From: an uncultured Bacteroidales bacterium
GTDB taxonomy: Bacteria > Bacteroidota > Bacteroidia > Bacteroidales > Bacteroidaceae
Assembly (NCBI GenBank): GCA_937906165.1
Contig: CALCYA010000109.1
Coordinates: 9,195-73,194, forward strand
Length of the DNA: 64,000 nt
Reading direction: 5' to 3'
The translations under genes and the position numbers were made by a program. Below the pieces are notes generated by a model. The model was given only the letters and a program-made list of their open reading frames with translations, searched no databases and was not told the DNA's origin. Of the stretch, positions 47,576-57,091 are shown piece by piece; the stretch's first letter is position 1; each line of letters starts with the position of its first letter.

Positions 47576-49234
47576 ATGAAAAAGAATATATTGGCAATTG
47601 CCGCTATAATGCTGTCGTGTACACTCTTTGCACAGACCGACAGTCTCAGGGCCGTTGTAAACGTAAACAACGAGTACAACCCTGTACAGATAAAAGTAAA
47701 CAAGAAGAATTTTACGCCAAACATAAGCAACAGCAGCAAAACAAGCGCCCCCAAATATGAGTTCACTACAGAGGCAATGCCATACAAAGGCTTTGTCAGC
47801 GAAAGGAACACCGACGAGTTGCTTCCCGGTCAGGAGACTCCTTACAACGGATATGTACGTCTGGGTTACGGCATTACGAACGAAGTCGACCTCAAGGCAA
47901 GCTACAATCTCGATGTCACCGACAGGGACAACTTCAAGATGGCCGCCTCAATGGACGGTTTCAAAAAAGAGCTTGACGGGCTCTACAACAAATGGGATTC
48001 AAGGATGTACAACAGCGCTGTCGACATTGACTACACCCACACATTCAACAACCTTTGGCTGGGAGTTGCAGGAGACTTCAACAACCGCGTATTCAACTAC
48101 CAGAATGCCGGATTCGGCCAATATGTCACAGACAAACAGAACAGCATGGACTACGGTTTCCGCGTAAACGGAGGCTCTACGGCCACCGAAGGCTTCGGTT
48201 ACAGTTTCAACACCGCATTCAACCACAACAACCGTAAGTACTCCACCGGAATTGAAGAGGGCATCTACGAGAACAGCATTAATGCCGGAGGCAGTGCCTG
48301 GTACGACATTGACAACAGTGAGTTACGCAGGGTCGGCATTCTGATAAACGCGGACATGTTCCTTTACAACAAGGAGTTGCGCAAGAGCACATTCGGCTAT
48401 GACAACTACTGCTCGGTTGACATTGACCCGTATCTGGACTTCAACCTTGGCGGTTGGGCTCTCCGTCTGGGCACAAGGATGAACCTTATAACAGCCAACG
48501 GTGCAGCATTTGCAATCGCCCCCGACATCAAACTGAGGAAATCTTTCGCAAACAATGTGAGTTTCTTTGCAAAGGCTACAGGCGGACGCACTGACAACAA
48601 CTTCTCAAAGCTGGAGAGCATCACACCTTATTGGGGATTCGACAAAGAGGTGAGCAAACAACTCAAGCCCACATACACTGTGCTTGACGCAGCCGTAGGT
48701 TCAACAATAACATTCGAGCCACTTTCAATTGACCTTGCCGTAGGATATGTATATACAAAGGACGATCTCCTGCAGCAGGTAGAGTATCTTGAGACATACT
48801 CACAACACGCATTCGTATACTCGAATTTTGTACAGAAGAACACGCATGACGCTTATATTTCGGCCCGCGTGGGATATGACTATGGCGGATGGCTCAAGGT
48901 ATCGGGCGATGCACGCTACGACTATTGGGAGTGTGACAACCATGACCTTTTGGTACTGAAACCGGAGATTACCCTCAACCTCAACGCCGAGGTAAAGCCA
49001 TTGAGAGGACTTACAGTGAACGCCGGATACAACTTCACACGCTTTACCGACGGAGAGGAGGGCACAAGACTTGTCAACAAGAATGACCTCAACCTAAGGG
49101 TATCATACAACATCACACCATGGTTGGGCGCATATCTCCAGGGCAACAATCTGCTCGACAAGAAGTATTATGAATATGCAGGCTACCTCACCCGCGGTGT
49201 ACACGGCGTGATAGGCCTGACTGCGAATTTCTGA
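47576..49234 (+). CDS. Outer-membrane beta-barrel protein, plug-less TonB-receptor-like
   Basis: 552 aa. Signal peptide about 1-19 (…MLSCTLFAQ). After a linker of about 70 residues, the chain is a series of amphipathic strands alternating with turns (NGYVRLGYGITNEVDLKASY, YGFRVNGGSTATEGFGYSFN, LRGLTVNAGYNFTRF), closing with GVIGLTANF, a typical barrel C-terminus ending in Phe. The late strands resemble TonB-dependent receptors, but no plug domain or TonB box is visible. Cotranscribed with the TPR gene and followed by a terminator. It could be a porin or an assembly/secretion partner. Confidence 0.8.
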   Translation: MKKNILAIAAIMLSCTLFAQTDSLRAVVNVNNEYNPVQIKVNKKNFTPNISNSSKTSAPKYEFTTEAMPYKGFVSERNTDELLPGQETPYNGYVRLGYGITNEVDLKASYNLDVTDRDNFKMAASMDGFKKELDGLYNKWDSRMYNSAVDIDYTHTFNNLWLGVAGDFNNRVFNYQNAGFGQYVTDKQNSMDYGFRVNGGSTATEGFGYSFNTAFNHNNRKYSTGIEEGIYENSINAGGSAWYDIDNSELRRVGILINADMFLYNKELRKSTFGYDNYCSVDIDPYLDFNLGGWALRLGTRMNLITANGAAFAIAPDIKLRKSFANNVSFFAKATGGRTDNNFSKLESITPYWGFDKEVSKQLKPTYTVLDAAVGSTITFEPLSIDLAVGYVYTKDDLLQQVEYLETYSQHAFVYSNFVQKNTHDAYISARVGYDYGGWLKVSGDARYDYWECDNHDLLVLKPEITLNLNAEVKPLRGLTVNAGYNFTRFTDGEEGTRLVNKNDLNLRVSYNITPWLGAYLQGNNLLDKKYYEYAGYLTRGVHGVIGLTANF

Positions 49235-49256
49235 TACAGCCACCGACTGACATGAC

Positions 49257-49286
49257 AAAGGATCTTGCAGAAATGCAGGGTCCTTT
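49257..49286 (+). terminator. Intrinsic terminator after the barrel gene
   Basis: AAAGGATCTTGCA (49257-49269) pairs with TGCAGGGTCCTTT (49274-49286, one wobble) around a GAAA loop. The rest of the 309-bp gap to topA (49287-49543) is AT-rich and holds only the topA promoter element. Confidence 0.85.
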
Positions 49287-49473
49287 GTTCATTGAGAGCA
49301 GCATCACGAGAACCATGCAGAAGCAACAGAACTGCACATATGAGCACAGACGGCACCCCTGAAAACGGAAAAAAATTCTCCTATTTAAAATAATATATTA
49401 TTTTAGGGAAAAACAGCCGGAATCTCTTTAGTTTTTTTTCATTTTTTTGGTGCGTTTATACAAGAAACTTTTC

Positions 49474-49481
49474 TACTTTTG
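49474..49481 (+). promoter_or_regulatory. Putative -7 element for topA
   Basis: TACTTTTG matches TAnnTTTG; a TTTGG lies about 24 bp upstream (49446-49450). The leader to the topA ATG at 49544 is about 55 nt. Confidence 0.5.
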
Positions 49482-49543
49482 CGCCACAATTGAGATGTTG
49501 GGGCTCTCCGCATCTTGGAAAACAAAGAAAACAGAAGATCGAT

Positions 49544-51877
49544 ATGCAGAAGAATTTAGTTATTGTCGAGTCACCGGCAAAAGCAAAGACCATTGAAAAA
49601 TTCCTTGGAAAGGATTACAAGGTAATGTCAAGTTACGGACATATCTGTGACCTCAAGAAAAAGGAGTTCAGCATAAATACAAGCACCTTTGAACCTGAAT
49701 ATGAGATTCCAGCCGAGAAGGAGAAACTTGTAAGCAGCCTCAGGAGTGAAGTCAAGAAGGCCGACACCGTATGGCTGGCATCCGATGAGGACCGCGAGGG
49801 AGAAGCCATCAGCTGGCATCTTTACACAGTACTCGGGCTGAAACCGGAGAACACAAAGCGTATCGTATTCCACGAGATTACAAAGAACGCCATTCTGAAT
49901 GCTATCGAAAACCCACGCGAGATAGACACCAACCTTGTATACGCACAGCAGGCACGCCGCGTACTCGACCGCATCGTTGGTTTCAAGCTGTCACCGGTAC
50001 TCTGGCGCAAGGTAAAGCCCGCCCTCTCGGCCGGCCGTGTACAGAGCGTGACAGTACGCCTCATCGTAGAGCGTGAACGCGAGATAAACAAGTTTACGAC
50101 AGAAAGCGGCTACCGCATTACTGCACAGTTCATACTGCCTTCGGAAGATGGCGAGAAGAAACTGCTCAGCACCGAACTCTCAAAGCGCTTCAAGACAAGG
50201 GATGAGGCCGAGAAGTTCCTTGAGTCGTGCAAGGATGCACAGTTTGTCATTGATGACGTTACCACAAAGCCCTTGAAGAAGAGCCCTGCGGCACCTTTCA
50301 CCACATCTACACTGCAGCAGGAAGCCGCACGCAAGTTGGGTTTCACCGTGTCACAGACAATGATGGTTGCACAGAGGCTCTATGAATCGGGATATATCAC
50401 ATACATGCGTACCGACTCGGTAAACCTCTCTTCATTGTGTATTGGCTCATGTAAAGGTGTAGTAACAGAAATGTATGGCGAGAAGTACCTCAAGAGCCGC
50501 AACTACTCAACAAATTCAAAGGGAGCACAGGAGGCTCACGAGGCCATCCGCCCCACATACATGACAAACACGACAATCGAGGGAACCATCCCCGAGAAGA
50601 GACTGTATGAGCTCATCTGGAAACGCACCATCGCTTCACAGATGGCCGACGCCCAGGTTGAGAAGACAACAGTGAACATTGCCATCAGCGGACACAGCGA
50701 ATCATTCATCGCCACAGGCGAAGTAACAGTGTTCGACGGTTTCCTTCAGGTTTATCGTGAAAGCAGCGACGACGAGGTTGTCGGCGACTCAGCAGCAATC
50801 CCTGCAGTACACAAGGGCGACCGGCTCACAGCCAAGGAGATTGTAGCGACAGAGCGCTTCACACAGCACCCCCCACGTTATACCGAGGCAAGCCTTGTGC
50901 GCAAGCTTGAGGAACTTGGTATCGGTCGTCCTTCGACATACGCGCCTACAATCAGCACCATACAGCAGAGAAGCTATGTGGAGAAAGGCAACAAGGCCGG
51001 TACACAGCGCAAATATGACATCATCACCCTAAAGAACGGCAAGATAACAGCCAAAGAGGGCAAGGAGACCGTTGGTGCAGAGAAGGCAAAGCTTATACCT
51101 ACAGACATCGGCATTGTAGTGAATGACTTCCTGTTGGAGTTCTTCCCCGAGATCATGGACTACAACTTTACCGCAAATGTAGAGAAGCAGTTCGATGAGA
51201 TTGCCGACGGCAAGAGACATTGGGCCGACCATATTTCGGAGTTCTACAAGGACTTCGAGCCCAAGATTGAAGAGATTATCCAGACAAAGAACGAGCATAA
51301 GGTAGGCGAGCGTGTCCTGGGCAATGACCCAAAGAGCGGCAAACCCGTATCGGTAAAGATCGGACGCTTCGGTCCCATCGTCCAGATAGGCTCTGCAAGC
51401 GACGAGGAGAAACCGCGTTTCGCACAGATGAAGCCCGGACAGACCCTTGAGACAATAACCCTTGAGGAGGCTTTGGAGCTGTTCAGCCTGCCACGCACAC
51501 TGGGCGAATACGAGGGCAACACCGTGACAATAGGTGCAGGACGTTTCGGCCCTTATATCAAGCACGGCAGTGCATACGTTACGCTCCCAAAGACTTACGA
51601 CCCCATGACCGTCACCTTTGAAGAGGCAACAGCACTCATCGAGGAGAAGCAGAAGGCCGAGGCGCAGCGCGTGATACAGAAGTTTGACGAAGAGCCTGAA
51701 TTACAGGTACTCAACGGACGTTTCGGCCCCTACATCGCCTACAAGGGCAGCAACTACAAGCTCCCCAAGACAGTGACTCCGGCCGAGCTTACTCTTGCCG
51801 AGTGTCTGGACATCGTAAGCAAGCAGCAGGAGGGCGGTAAGGCTCCTGCAAAGAGGAAATACACAAAAAAGAAATAA
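49544..51877 (+). CDS. topA: DNA topoisomerase I
   Basis: 777 aa from the ATG at 49544 (MQKNLVIVESPAKAKTIEKF); 18 upstream in-frame codons lack homology. Type IA enzyme that relaxes negative supercoils. TOPRIM domain with VESPAKAK and LASDEDREGEAISWHL; catalytic Tyr287 in SGYITYMRTDS; SAGRVQSV segment. The C-terminus has no CxxC zinc fingers but three GRFGP repeats (GRFGPIVQIG, GRFGPYIKHG, GRFGPYIAYKG), followed by a lysine-rich tail, as usual in Bacteroidota. First gene of the tight topA-aroK-speA-argB run. Confidence 0.98.
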   Translation: MQKNLVIVESPAKAKTIEKFLGKDYKVMSSYGHICDLKKKEFSINTSTFEPEYEIPAEKEKLVSSLRSEVKKADTVWLASDEDREGEAISWHLYTVLGLKPENTKRIVFHEITKNAILNAIENPREIDTNLVYAQQARRVLDRIVGFKLSPVLWRKVKPALSAGRVQSVTVRLIVEREREINKFTTESGYRITAQFILPSEDGEKKLLSTELSKRFKTRDEAEKFLESCKDAQFVIDDVTTKPLKKSPAAPFTTSTLQQEAARKLGFTVSQTMMVAQRLYESGYITYMRTDSVNLSSLCIGSCKGVVTEMYGEKYLKSRNYSTNSKGAQEAHEAIRPTYMTNTTIEGTIPEKRLYELIWKRTIASQMADAQVEKTTVNIAISGHSESFIATGEVTVFDGFLQVYRESSDDEVVGDSAAIPAVHKGDRLTAKEIVATERFTQHPPRYTEASLVRKLEELGIGRPSTYAPTISTIQQRSYVEKGNKAGTQRKYDIITLKNGKITAKEGKETVGAEKAKLIPTDIGIVVNDFLLEFFPEIMDYNFTANVEKQFDEIADGKRHWADHISEFYKDFEPKIEEIIQTKNEHKVGERVLGNDPKSGKPVSVKIGRFGPIVQIGSASDEEKPRFAQMKPGQTLETITLEEALELFSLPRTLGEYEGNTVTIGAGRFGPYIKHGSAYVTLPKTYDPMTVTFEEATALIEEKQKAEAQRVIQKFDEEPELQVLNGRFGPYIAYKGSNYKLPKTVTPAELTLAECLDIVSKQQEGGKAPAKRKYTKKK

Positions 51878-51883
51878 AACGGA

Positions 51884-52450
51884 ATGACAAGAATCTTCCT
51901 CATAGGATACATGGGAGCAGGCAAGACCACGCTGGGCCGTGCCCTTGCAGCCGCGCTCGGTATAGAGTTCATCGACCTGGACTGTTACATCGAGGAGCGC
52001 TTCCGCAAGACGATATCCCAGATTTTTGCCGAGAAGGGAGAAGAGGAGTTCCGCGACATCGAAAGACGCATGCTCCACGAGGTGGGAGAGTTCGAGGATG
52101 TAATCATCTCCACCGGAGGAGGAACACCCTGTTTCTTCGACAATGTAGAGTACATGAACGCCCAAGGCACCACCGTGTTCCTTGACGTGCCGGTAGAGAG
52201 GCTTTTCATCAGATTGAGCATCGCCCGTCACAAGCGTCCGCTGATAAGAGAGAAGAACGATGAGGAGCTGCGTGCTTTCATTGTAGAACAGCTCGGCAAA
52301 AGGATGCCGCACTACAGCAAGGCACAGCACACCTTCATAGCAGACAAACTTGAAGACAAGACACAGATAGATTCGTCGGTCGAGGCATTCTGCCGACAGT
52401 TCAATATTCAAGACATTAGTACTAACCGCTATCAAACACCACTAAAATGA
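51884..52450 (+). CDS. aroK: Shikimate kinase
   Basis: 188 aa. Walker A GYMGAGKTTLG (about 8-18), the DLDCYIEERF shikimate-binding Asp region, ISTGGGTPC and the lid RHKRPLIRE are all present. Phosphorylates shikimate with ATP. It starts 6 bp after topA, and its last codons overlap the speA ATG by 4 bp (ATGA). Confidence 0.97.
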   Translation: MTRIFLIGYMGAGKTTLGRALAAALGIEFIDLDCYIEERFRKTISQIFAEKGEEEFRDIERRMLHEVGEFEDVIISTGGGTPCFFDNVEYMNAQGTTVFLDVPVERLFIRLSIARHKRPLIREKNDEELRAFIVEQLGKRMPHYSKAQHTFIADKLEDKTQIDSSVEAFCRQFNIQDISTNRYQTPLK

Positions 52451-54342
52451 GAAAATGGCGCATTGAAGATTCGGAGGAACTGTACAACATCAACGGATGG
52501 GGTGCTTCCTATTTTAGTATCAATGAGAAAGGCAATGTAGCTGTCACACCAAAGAAAGACAGCGTGCAGATTGACCTCAAGGAGCTCATGGACGAGCTTT
52601 CACTACGCGACGTGGCGGCACCTGTGCTGTTGCGTTTCCCCGACATCCTTGACAACCGCATCGAGAAGATTGCAGGCTGTTTCAAGATTGCATCCGAGGA
52701 GTACAACTACAAAGGCGAGAACTTCATAGTATACCCCATAAAGGTAAACCAGATGCGTCCCGTGGTAGAGGAGATCACAAGCCACGGAAAAAGATATAAC
52801 ATCGGACTTGAGGCCGGTTCAAAGCCCGAGCTCCACGCCGTGATAGCGATGAACACCGACAGCGACTCGCTCATCATTTGCAACGGCTACAAGGACGACA
52901 GCTACATTGAGCTTGCCCTCCTTGCCCAGAAGATGGGACGCCGCATATTCCTCGTTGTGGAGAAGCTCAACGAGCTCAAACGCATCGCAAAGATAGGCAA
53001 GCGCATGGGTGTGCGTCCCAACATAGGCATACGCATCAAGCTTGCATCTGAAGGCAGCGGCAAGTGGGAAGAGAGCGGAGGTGACGCAAGCAAGTTCGGC
53101 CTCACATCAAGCGAATTGCTCGAGGCGCTTGAGATACTCGAGAAATATGATATCAAGGAGTGCCTGCGCCTGATACACTTCCACATAGGTAGCCAGGTGA
53201 CACGCATCCGCCACATAAAGACAGCTCTGCGCGAGGCATCACAGTTCTATGTGCAGCTGCACAAATTAGGCTACAACATCGAGTTCACCGACATAGGAGG
53301 TGGCTTGGGCGTGGACTACGACGGCACCCGTTCGTCAAGCAGCGAGAGCAGTGTCAACTACTCAATCCAGGAGTACGTGAACGATGCTGTATATACAATG
53401 GTAGATGCAGCAGACAAGAACGGCATCCCCCACCCCAACATCATCACTGAAAGCGGCCGCTCGGTATCGGCACATCACGCCATTCTTGTGTTCGAGGTCC
53501 TTGAGACCGCAGCACTGCCGCAGATGGACGAGGATTGGGAGGTTGCTGCCAACGACCACGAGCTTGCCAAGGAGCTATACAAGATCTGGTGCGAGCTCGA
53601 CCAGCGCACCATGCTCGAGGCACTGCACGATGCACAGCAGATACGCGAGGAGGCTCTTGAGCTCTTCAGCCACGGTATTGTAGACCTGAAGACCCGCGCA
53701 CAGATCGAGAGCATGTTCTGGAGTGTCATCCGCGAGATTCTATCCATTGCAAAGAACATGAAACATATCCCCGACGACTTCCGGAAACTGCCGAAGCTCA
53801 TCGCCGACAAATACTTCTGTAATTTCTCGCTCTTCCAGAGCCTCCCTGACAGCTGGGGTATCGACCAGTTCTTCCCCATCATGCCGATACACCGTCTTGA
53901 CGAGCGCCCCGACCGCAGCTGCACCATCCAGGACATGACCTGCGACAGCGACGGAAAGATTACAGACTTCATAAACTACAACAGCAAGGCCGACTCCCTC
54001 AAGGTGCACAAGATGAAGTCGAACGAACCTTATTACCTTGGTGTGTTCCTTGTAGGAGCCTATCAGGAGATCCTGGGCGACATGCACAACCTCTTCGGTG
54101 ACACCAATGCCGTGCACATCAGCGTTGATAAGGACGGCTACAACATCGACAAGATTATCGACGGTGAAACCATTGCAGACGTGCTTGACTATGTACAGTA
54201 CGATGCACGCAAGCTCGTGCGCACACTCGAGCGTTGGGTAACAAGTGCCGTCAAGGAGGGCAAGATAAGCCTTGAGGAGGGCAAGGAGTTCCTCTCGAAC
54301 TACCGCTCGGGACTTTACGGATATACATACCTCGACTATTGA
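52447..54342 (+). CDS. speA: Biosynthetic arginine decarboxylase
   Basis: 631 aa. PLP-dependent, fold-III enzyme converting arginine to agmatine, the first step of the agmatine route to putrescine/spermidine. PLP Lys99 is in NFIVYPIKVNQ. HFHIGSQ, DIGGGLGVDYDG and the late catalytic-Cys region DMTCDSDGKI support the assignment. It is translationally coupled to aroK upstream (ATGA) and to argB downstream (TGATG). Arginine synthesis (argB) and consumption (speA) are therefore placed on one transcript. Confidence 0.97.
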   Translation: MRKWRIEDSEELYNINGWGASYFSINEKGNVAVTPKKDSVQIDLKELMDELSLRDVAAPVLLRFPDILDNRIEKIAGCFKIASEEYNYKGENFIVYPIKVNQMRPVVEEITSHGKRYNIGLEAGSKPELHAVIAMNTDSDSLIICNGYKDDSYIELALLAQKMGRRIFLVVEKLNELKRIAKIGKRMGVRPNIGIRIKLASEGSGKWEESGGDASKFGLTSSELLEALEILEKYDIKECLRLIHFHIGSQVTRIRHIKTALREASQFYVQLHKLGYNIEFTDIGGGLGVDYDGTRSSSSESSVNYSIQEYVNDAVYTMVDAADKNGIPHPNIITESGRSVSAHHAILVFEVLETAALPQMDEDWEVAANDHELAKELYKIWCELDQRTMLEALHDAQQIREEALELFSHGIVDLKTRAQIESMFWSVIREILSIAKNMKHIPDDFRKLPKLIADKYFCNFSLFQSLPDSWGIDQFFPIMPIHRLDERPDRSCTIQDMTCDSDGKITDFINYNSKADSLKVHKMKSNEPYYLGVFLVGAYQEILGDMHNLFGDTNAVHISVDKDGYNIDKIIDGETIADVLDYVQYDARKLVRTLERWVTSAVKEGKISLEEGKEFLSNYRSGLYGYTYLDY

Positions 54343-55115
54343 TGAAAGAGAAAATAACAATCATAAAGGTAGGTGGGAAGATTGTTGAGGAGCACGAGAG
54401 CCTCAACAGTCTTCTCGACCGTTTTGCACAGATTGAAGGCCGTAAGGTACTCATCCACGGCGGCGGACGCTCGGCTACACGCATTGCCGAAAGACTGGGA
54501 ATAGAGAGCCGTATGGTGGGTGGACGACGCATCACCGACAGCGACACATTGCAAGTAGTGACAATGGTATACGGAGGCCTCGTCAACAAGAATATAGTGG
54601 CACAGTTGCAGGCACGCGGAGTAAATGCCTTGGGCCTTACCGGGGCCGACTGCAACATCATCCGGGCCCACAAGCGCCCTGTAGGCGAAGTGGATTATGG
54701 CTATGTAGGCGATGTAGACAAGGCCGATGGTGCAATGTTTGCCCGCCTCATCGAGCAGGGCATTGTGCCCATTGTAGCCCCACTTACACACGACGGCAAC
54801 GGCAACCTGCTGAACACCAATGCCGACACCATGGCCGCCGAGACAGCGAAGGCCCTCTCGGCACATTACGAGACAAGGCTCATCTACTGCTTTGAGCACC
54901 CCGGTGTGATGCGCGACCCCGACGACACAACAAGCCTCATCCCCACCATCACCCGTGAGAGTTACAGTACACTGCTTGCCGACGGCACTGTGAGCGGTGG
55001 GATGATCCCCAAAATAGACAATGCCTTCAATGCCATAGGAAACGGAGTGAAAGAGGTTATAATAACCCGTGCCGACGCCATTGACGGCATTCAAGGCACA
55101 CACATAATAGCGTAA
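54342..55115 (+). CDS. argB: Acetylglutamate kinase
   Basis: 257 aa from the ATG at 54342 (MKEKITIIKVGGKIVEEH); the upstream TTG frame is rejected. It phosphorylates N-acetylglutamate (second step of arginine synthesis; in Bacteroidota the substrate may be N-succinylglutamate). IKVGGK, VLIHGGGRSAT, NTNADTMAAETA and GGMIPKIDNAFNAI are family motifs. The start shares one base with the speA stop. Confidence 0.95.
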   Translation: MKEKITIIKVGGKIVEEHESLNSLLDRFAQIEGRKVLIHGGGRSATRIAERLGIESRMVGGRRITDSDTLQVVTMVYGGLVNKNIVAQLQARGVNALGLTGADCNIIRAHKRPVGEVDYGYVGDVDKADGAMFARLIEQGIVPIVAPLTHDGNGNLLNTNADTMAAETAKALSAHYETRLIYCFEHPGVMRDPDDTTSLIPTITRESYSTLLADGTVSGGMIPKIDNAFNAIGNGVKEVIITRADAIDGIQGTHIIA

Positions 55116-55116
55116 C

Positions 55117-55827
55117 ATGACGCTCACAAAGAGCACAGTAGAGCACCCACACTGGGGCAAGATTGTCATAACGCGCAATCCACGGGCGCGTCGCATCATC
55201 ATGCGTGCCCGCCCCGACGCAATCTACATGACAGTACCTTTACGCGCCAAGGAAGCCGACATCGAACGCGCACTTGACGAGTGCGGAGCAAGATTGAAAG
55301 AGGCACAAAAGAACAACAGTCCAGAACAGATAGGGCAGAATTTCACTATTGACGCCCCGCATTTCAAACTTGCTGTTCAAGAAGGCAATACCCCAAGAAT
55401 CAGGATTACCGGCCGTGACGGGAGATACACCCTGTATTGCCCTACAGGAACCGACTACACGACAGAGAGAACGCAGAAGGTATTGAGTCAGGGTATAAAG
55501 GGTGCAATGAAACATTGCGCAGGCGTAATGTTGCCACCGCGCCTGGAGGCGCTTGCAAAGAAGCATGGATTCAGATATAGCAGATGCAGCGTGCGCGACG
55601 TGCAGTCACGTTGGGGAAGCTGCACCTCACGTGGCAGCATAAACCTTAACATACACCTTGTCCTGCTACCTGACAGACTCATCGATTACGTTCTTTTGCA
55701 TGAGCTGTGCCACACGGTGGAGATGAACCACAGCGATAGATTCTGGGCACTGATGGACAAGTGTACAGCCCCCGAAAAGGCAAAAGCCTTGCGTGCTGAA
55801 CTGAAAAATATAAAGATATTGTTTTAG
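55117..55827 (+). CDS. YgjP/DUF45-type zinc metallopeptidase
   Basis: 236 aa, cytoplasmic. The DUF45 signature is complete: SRWGSC (about 164-169) followed by the zinc motif HELCHTVEMNHSDRFW (195-210; His195, Glu196, His199, His205). The N-terminal part (RNPRARRIIMRARPDAIYMTV) is the usual beta-domain. Related proteins (YgjP, WSS1/SprT-like fold) are implicated as proteases; substrate unknown. It begins one base after the argB stop, so it is part of the same transcript. Confidence 0.9.
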   Translation: MTLTKSTVEHPHWGKIVITRNPRARRIIMRARPDAIYMTVPLRAKEADIERALDECGARLKEAQKNNSPEQIGQNFTIDAPHFKLAVQEGNTPRIRITGRDGRYTLYCPTGTDYTTERTQKVLSQGIKGAMKHCAGVMLPPRLEALAKKHGFRYSRCSVRDVQSRWGSCTSRGSINLNIHLVLLPDRLIDYVLLHELCHTVEMNHSDRFWALMDKCTAPEKAKALRAELKNIKILF

Positions 55828-55930
55828 GGCGAGTCTGATATAAACCAAAGGAGTGTTGTGTTCATCAAAAATAGAAGACAACCGTGTTCCTCATGAAAAC
55901 CCCTCCGTCACTGCGCTTCGCTTGTGCCGG

Positions 55931-56146
55931 CTCCTCTATTATGAACAGAGGAGGACTCAGCTGTCGGTTTACCGATTGAGGGTAAAAAACACACGTGCAA
56001 TGTTCATCCTGACAGAGCGCTGCGGCAAGGGATCTCGTTTTACACGAACACATCATGTCATATTATTTGAGATTTCTCACATGCGTTCGAAATGACAGGC
56101 CGGGCAATTTTTGAGATTTCTCCTCCTTACAGTCGTCGAAATGACA
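55931..56146. repeat. Intergenic repeats: CTCCTCT hairpin and TGTCAT/GAGATTTCTC elements
   Basis: The 360-bp gap 55828-56187 has no ORF. It holds CTCCTCT-ATTATGAAC-AGAGGAG (55931-55953), a degenerate CATCCTGACAG…GGGATCTC unit (about 56005-56035), and two units ending in TCGAAATGACA (56052-56095 and 56113-56146). The latter two recur, with few changes, in the 59862-60155 cluster. Confidence 0.75.
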
Positions 56147-56187
56147 AAACGCCAATTCTCAGCAGTTTACCATTCTCACTTCCGTTT

Positions 56188-57087
56188 TCACATCTCCGTT
56201 TGCCCCACCTCGTCACTCTCGCGCCATGGCACCGGAGGCGCAGGCATTGAATGATGCAACTTTGACGCAAACATAAGAGATAGACCGCCAAACAGCACAA
56301 ACATCACAATCTGCGACACAAGCACCGCCTCTTGAGGCATCACCTTAGCCATCAGTTCACTCTCCTCCACATTCCCGAAAGAGAGCATCATGAGTGTAGC
56401 GATCGTATTGTTGAGCACATGCCCCACAATCACAGACATAAGACTACAGGTACGGTAATATATCCAGCCAAGAACAAAGCCGAACAGGGAGGCATAGACA
56501 ATCTGCACCGGGTTCATATGGAAGACTCCGAACACTAAGGCAGCAATGACAATCGCCTGCCACGGATTTCCCAACTTACGGGTCACATAACCCTGCATGG
56601 CACCACGGAACATCACCTCTTCGAGCACCGGTGCCAGCAGAGAGATTGTAAAGGCACCAAGGAATGTATGCGTCAGGCCATCGAACTCGTTTTCAAGTAT
56701 ATTCTCAAGAGGCAACCATTGCACAAAGATGTTCAGCGCTATCATTGACGTAAACACCAACAGTGTGGAGTACAACAATGGTCTGAAGGCAATGGAGCGG
56801 AGCAGACTCCAACGCAGACGGAACAGTTTTGTAATGTGTATGAACAGCAGCATTGCCGCAGCTGAGAGGAAAAGCCCAAGGGCCAAGGCCTCATTGGAAG
56901 ACTCCTTTACCACAGGATTCTCCATCAACGCCTCCACATTCTCCAACATATCGATACTTATTGCCCCACTCATCACATAGCGGAGCATATATATAGCTAT
57001 CGCCAAGCCCGAGAAGATCAACTGGAAAACAGAATATACCGCCAACAACAGCAGTACCACACCGGCAATCTTAAGATATTGTTTCAT
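56188..57087 (-). CDS. CPBP-family intramembrane metalloprotease
   Basis: 299 aa from the ATG at 57087 (MKQYLKIAGVVLLL); a longer start at 57120 would overlap ribF. About eight TM helices. The Abi/CPBP motifs are present: EEVMFRGAMQG (Glu156, Glu157, Arg161), FGVFHMNP (His190) and GHVLNN (His223). These are prenyl-endopeptidase-related glutamic/metallo-type membrane proteases; the bacterial target is unknown. It is the last gene of HAD-ribF-CPBP, with 4 bp between it and ribF. Confidence 0.92.
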   Translation of the reverse strand: MKQYLKIAGVVLLLLAVYSVFQLIFSGLAIAIYMLRYVMSGAISIDMLENVEALMENPVVKESSNEALALGLFLSAAAMLLFIHITKLFRLRWSLLRSIAFRPLLYSTLLVFTSMIALNIFVQWLPLENILENEFDGLTHTFLGAFTISLLAPVLEEVMFRGAMQGYVTRKLGNPWQAIVIAALVFGVFHMNPVQIVYASLFGFVLGWIYYRTCSLMSVIVGHVLNNTIATLMMLSFGNVEESELMAKVMPQEAVLVSQIVMFVLFGGLSLMFASKLHHSMPAPPVPWRESDEVGQTEM

Positions 57088-57091
57088 AGTC

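Noticed and set aside
49490..49543. 18-codon upstream extension of topA
   Set aside because: It begins right at the likely transcription start and adds non-homologous residues before the universal topoisomerase N-terminus.
54336..55202. 288-codon minus-strand frame opposite argB
   Set aside because: It lies over argB and the start of the YgjP gene and shows no motif; argB has all its signatures.
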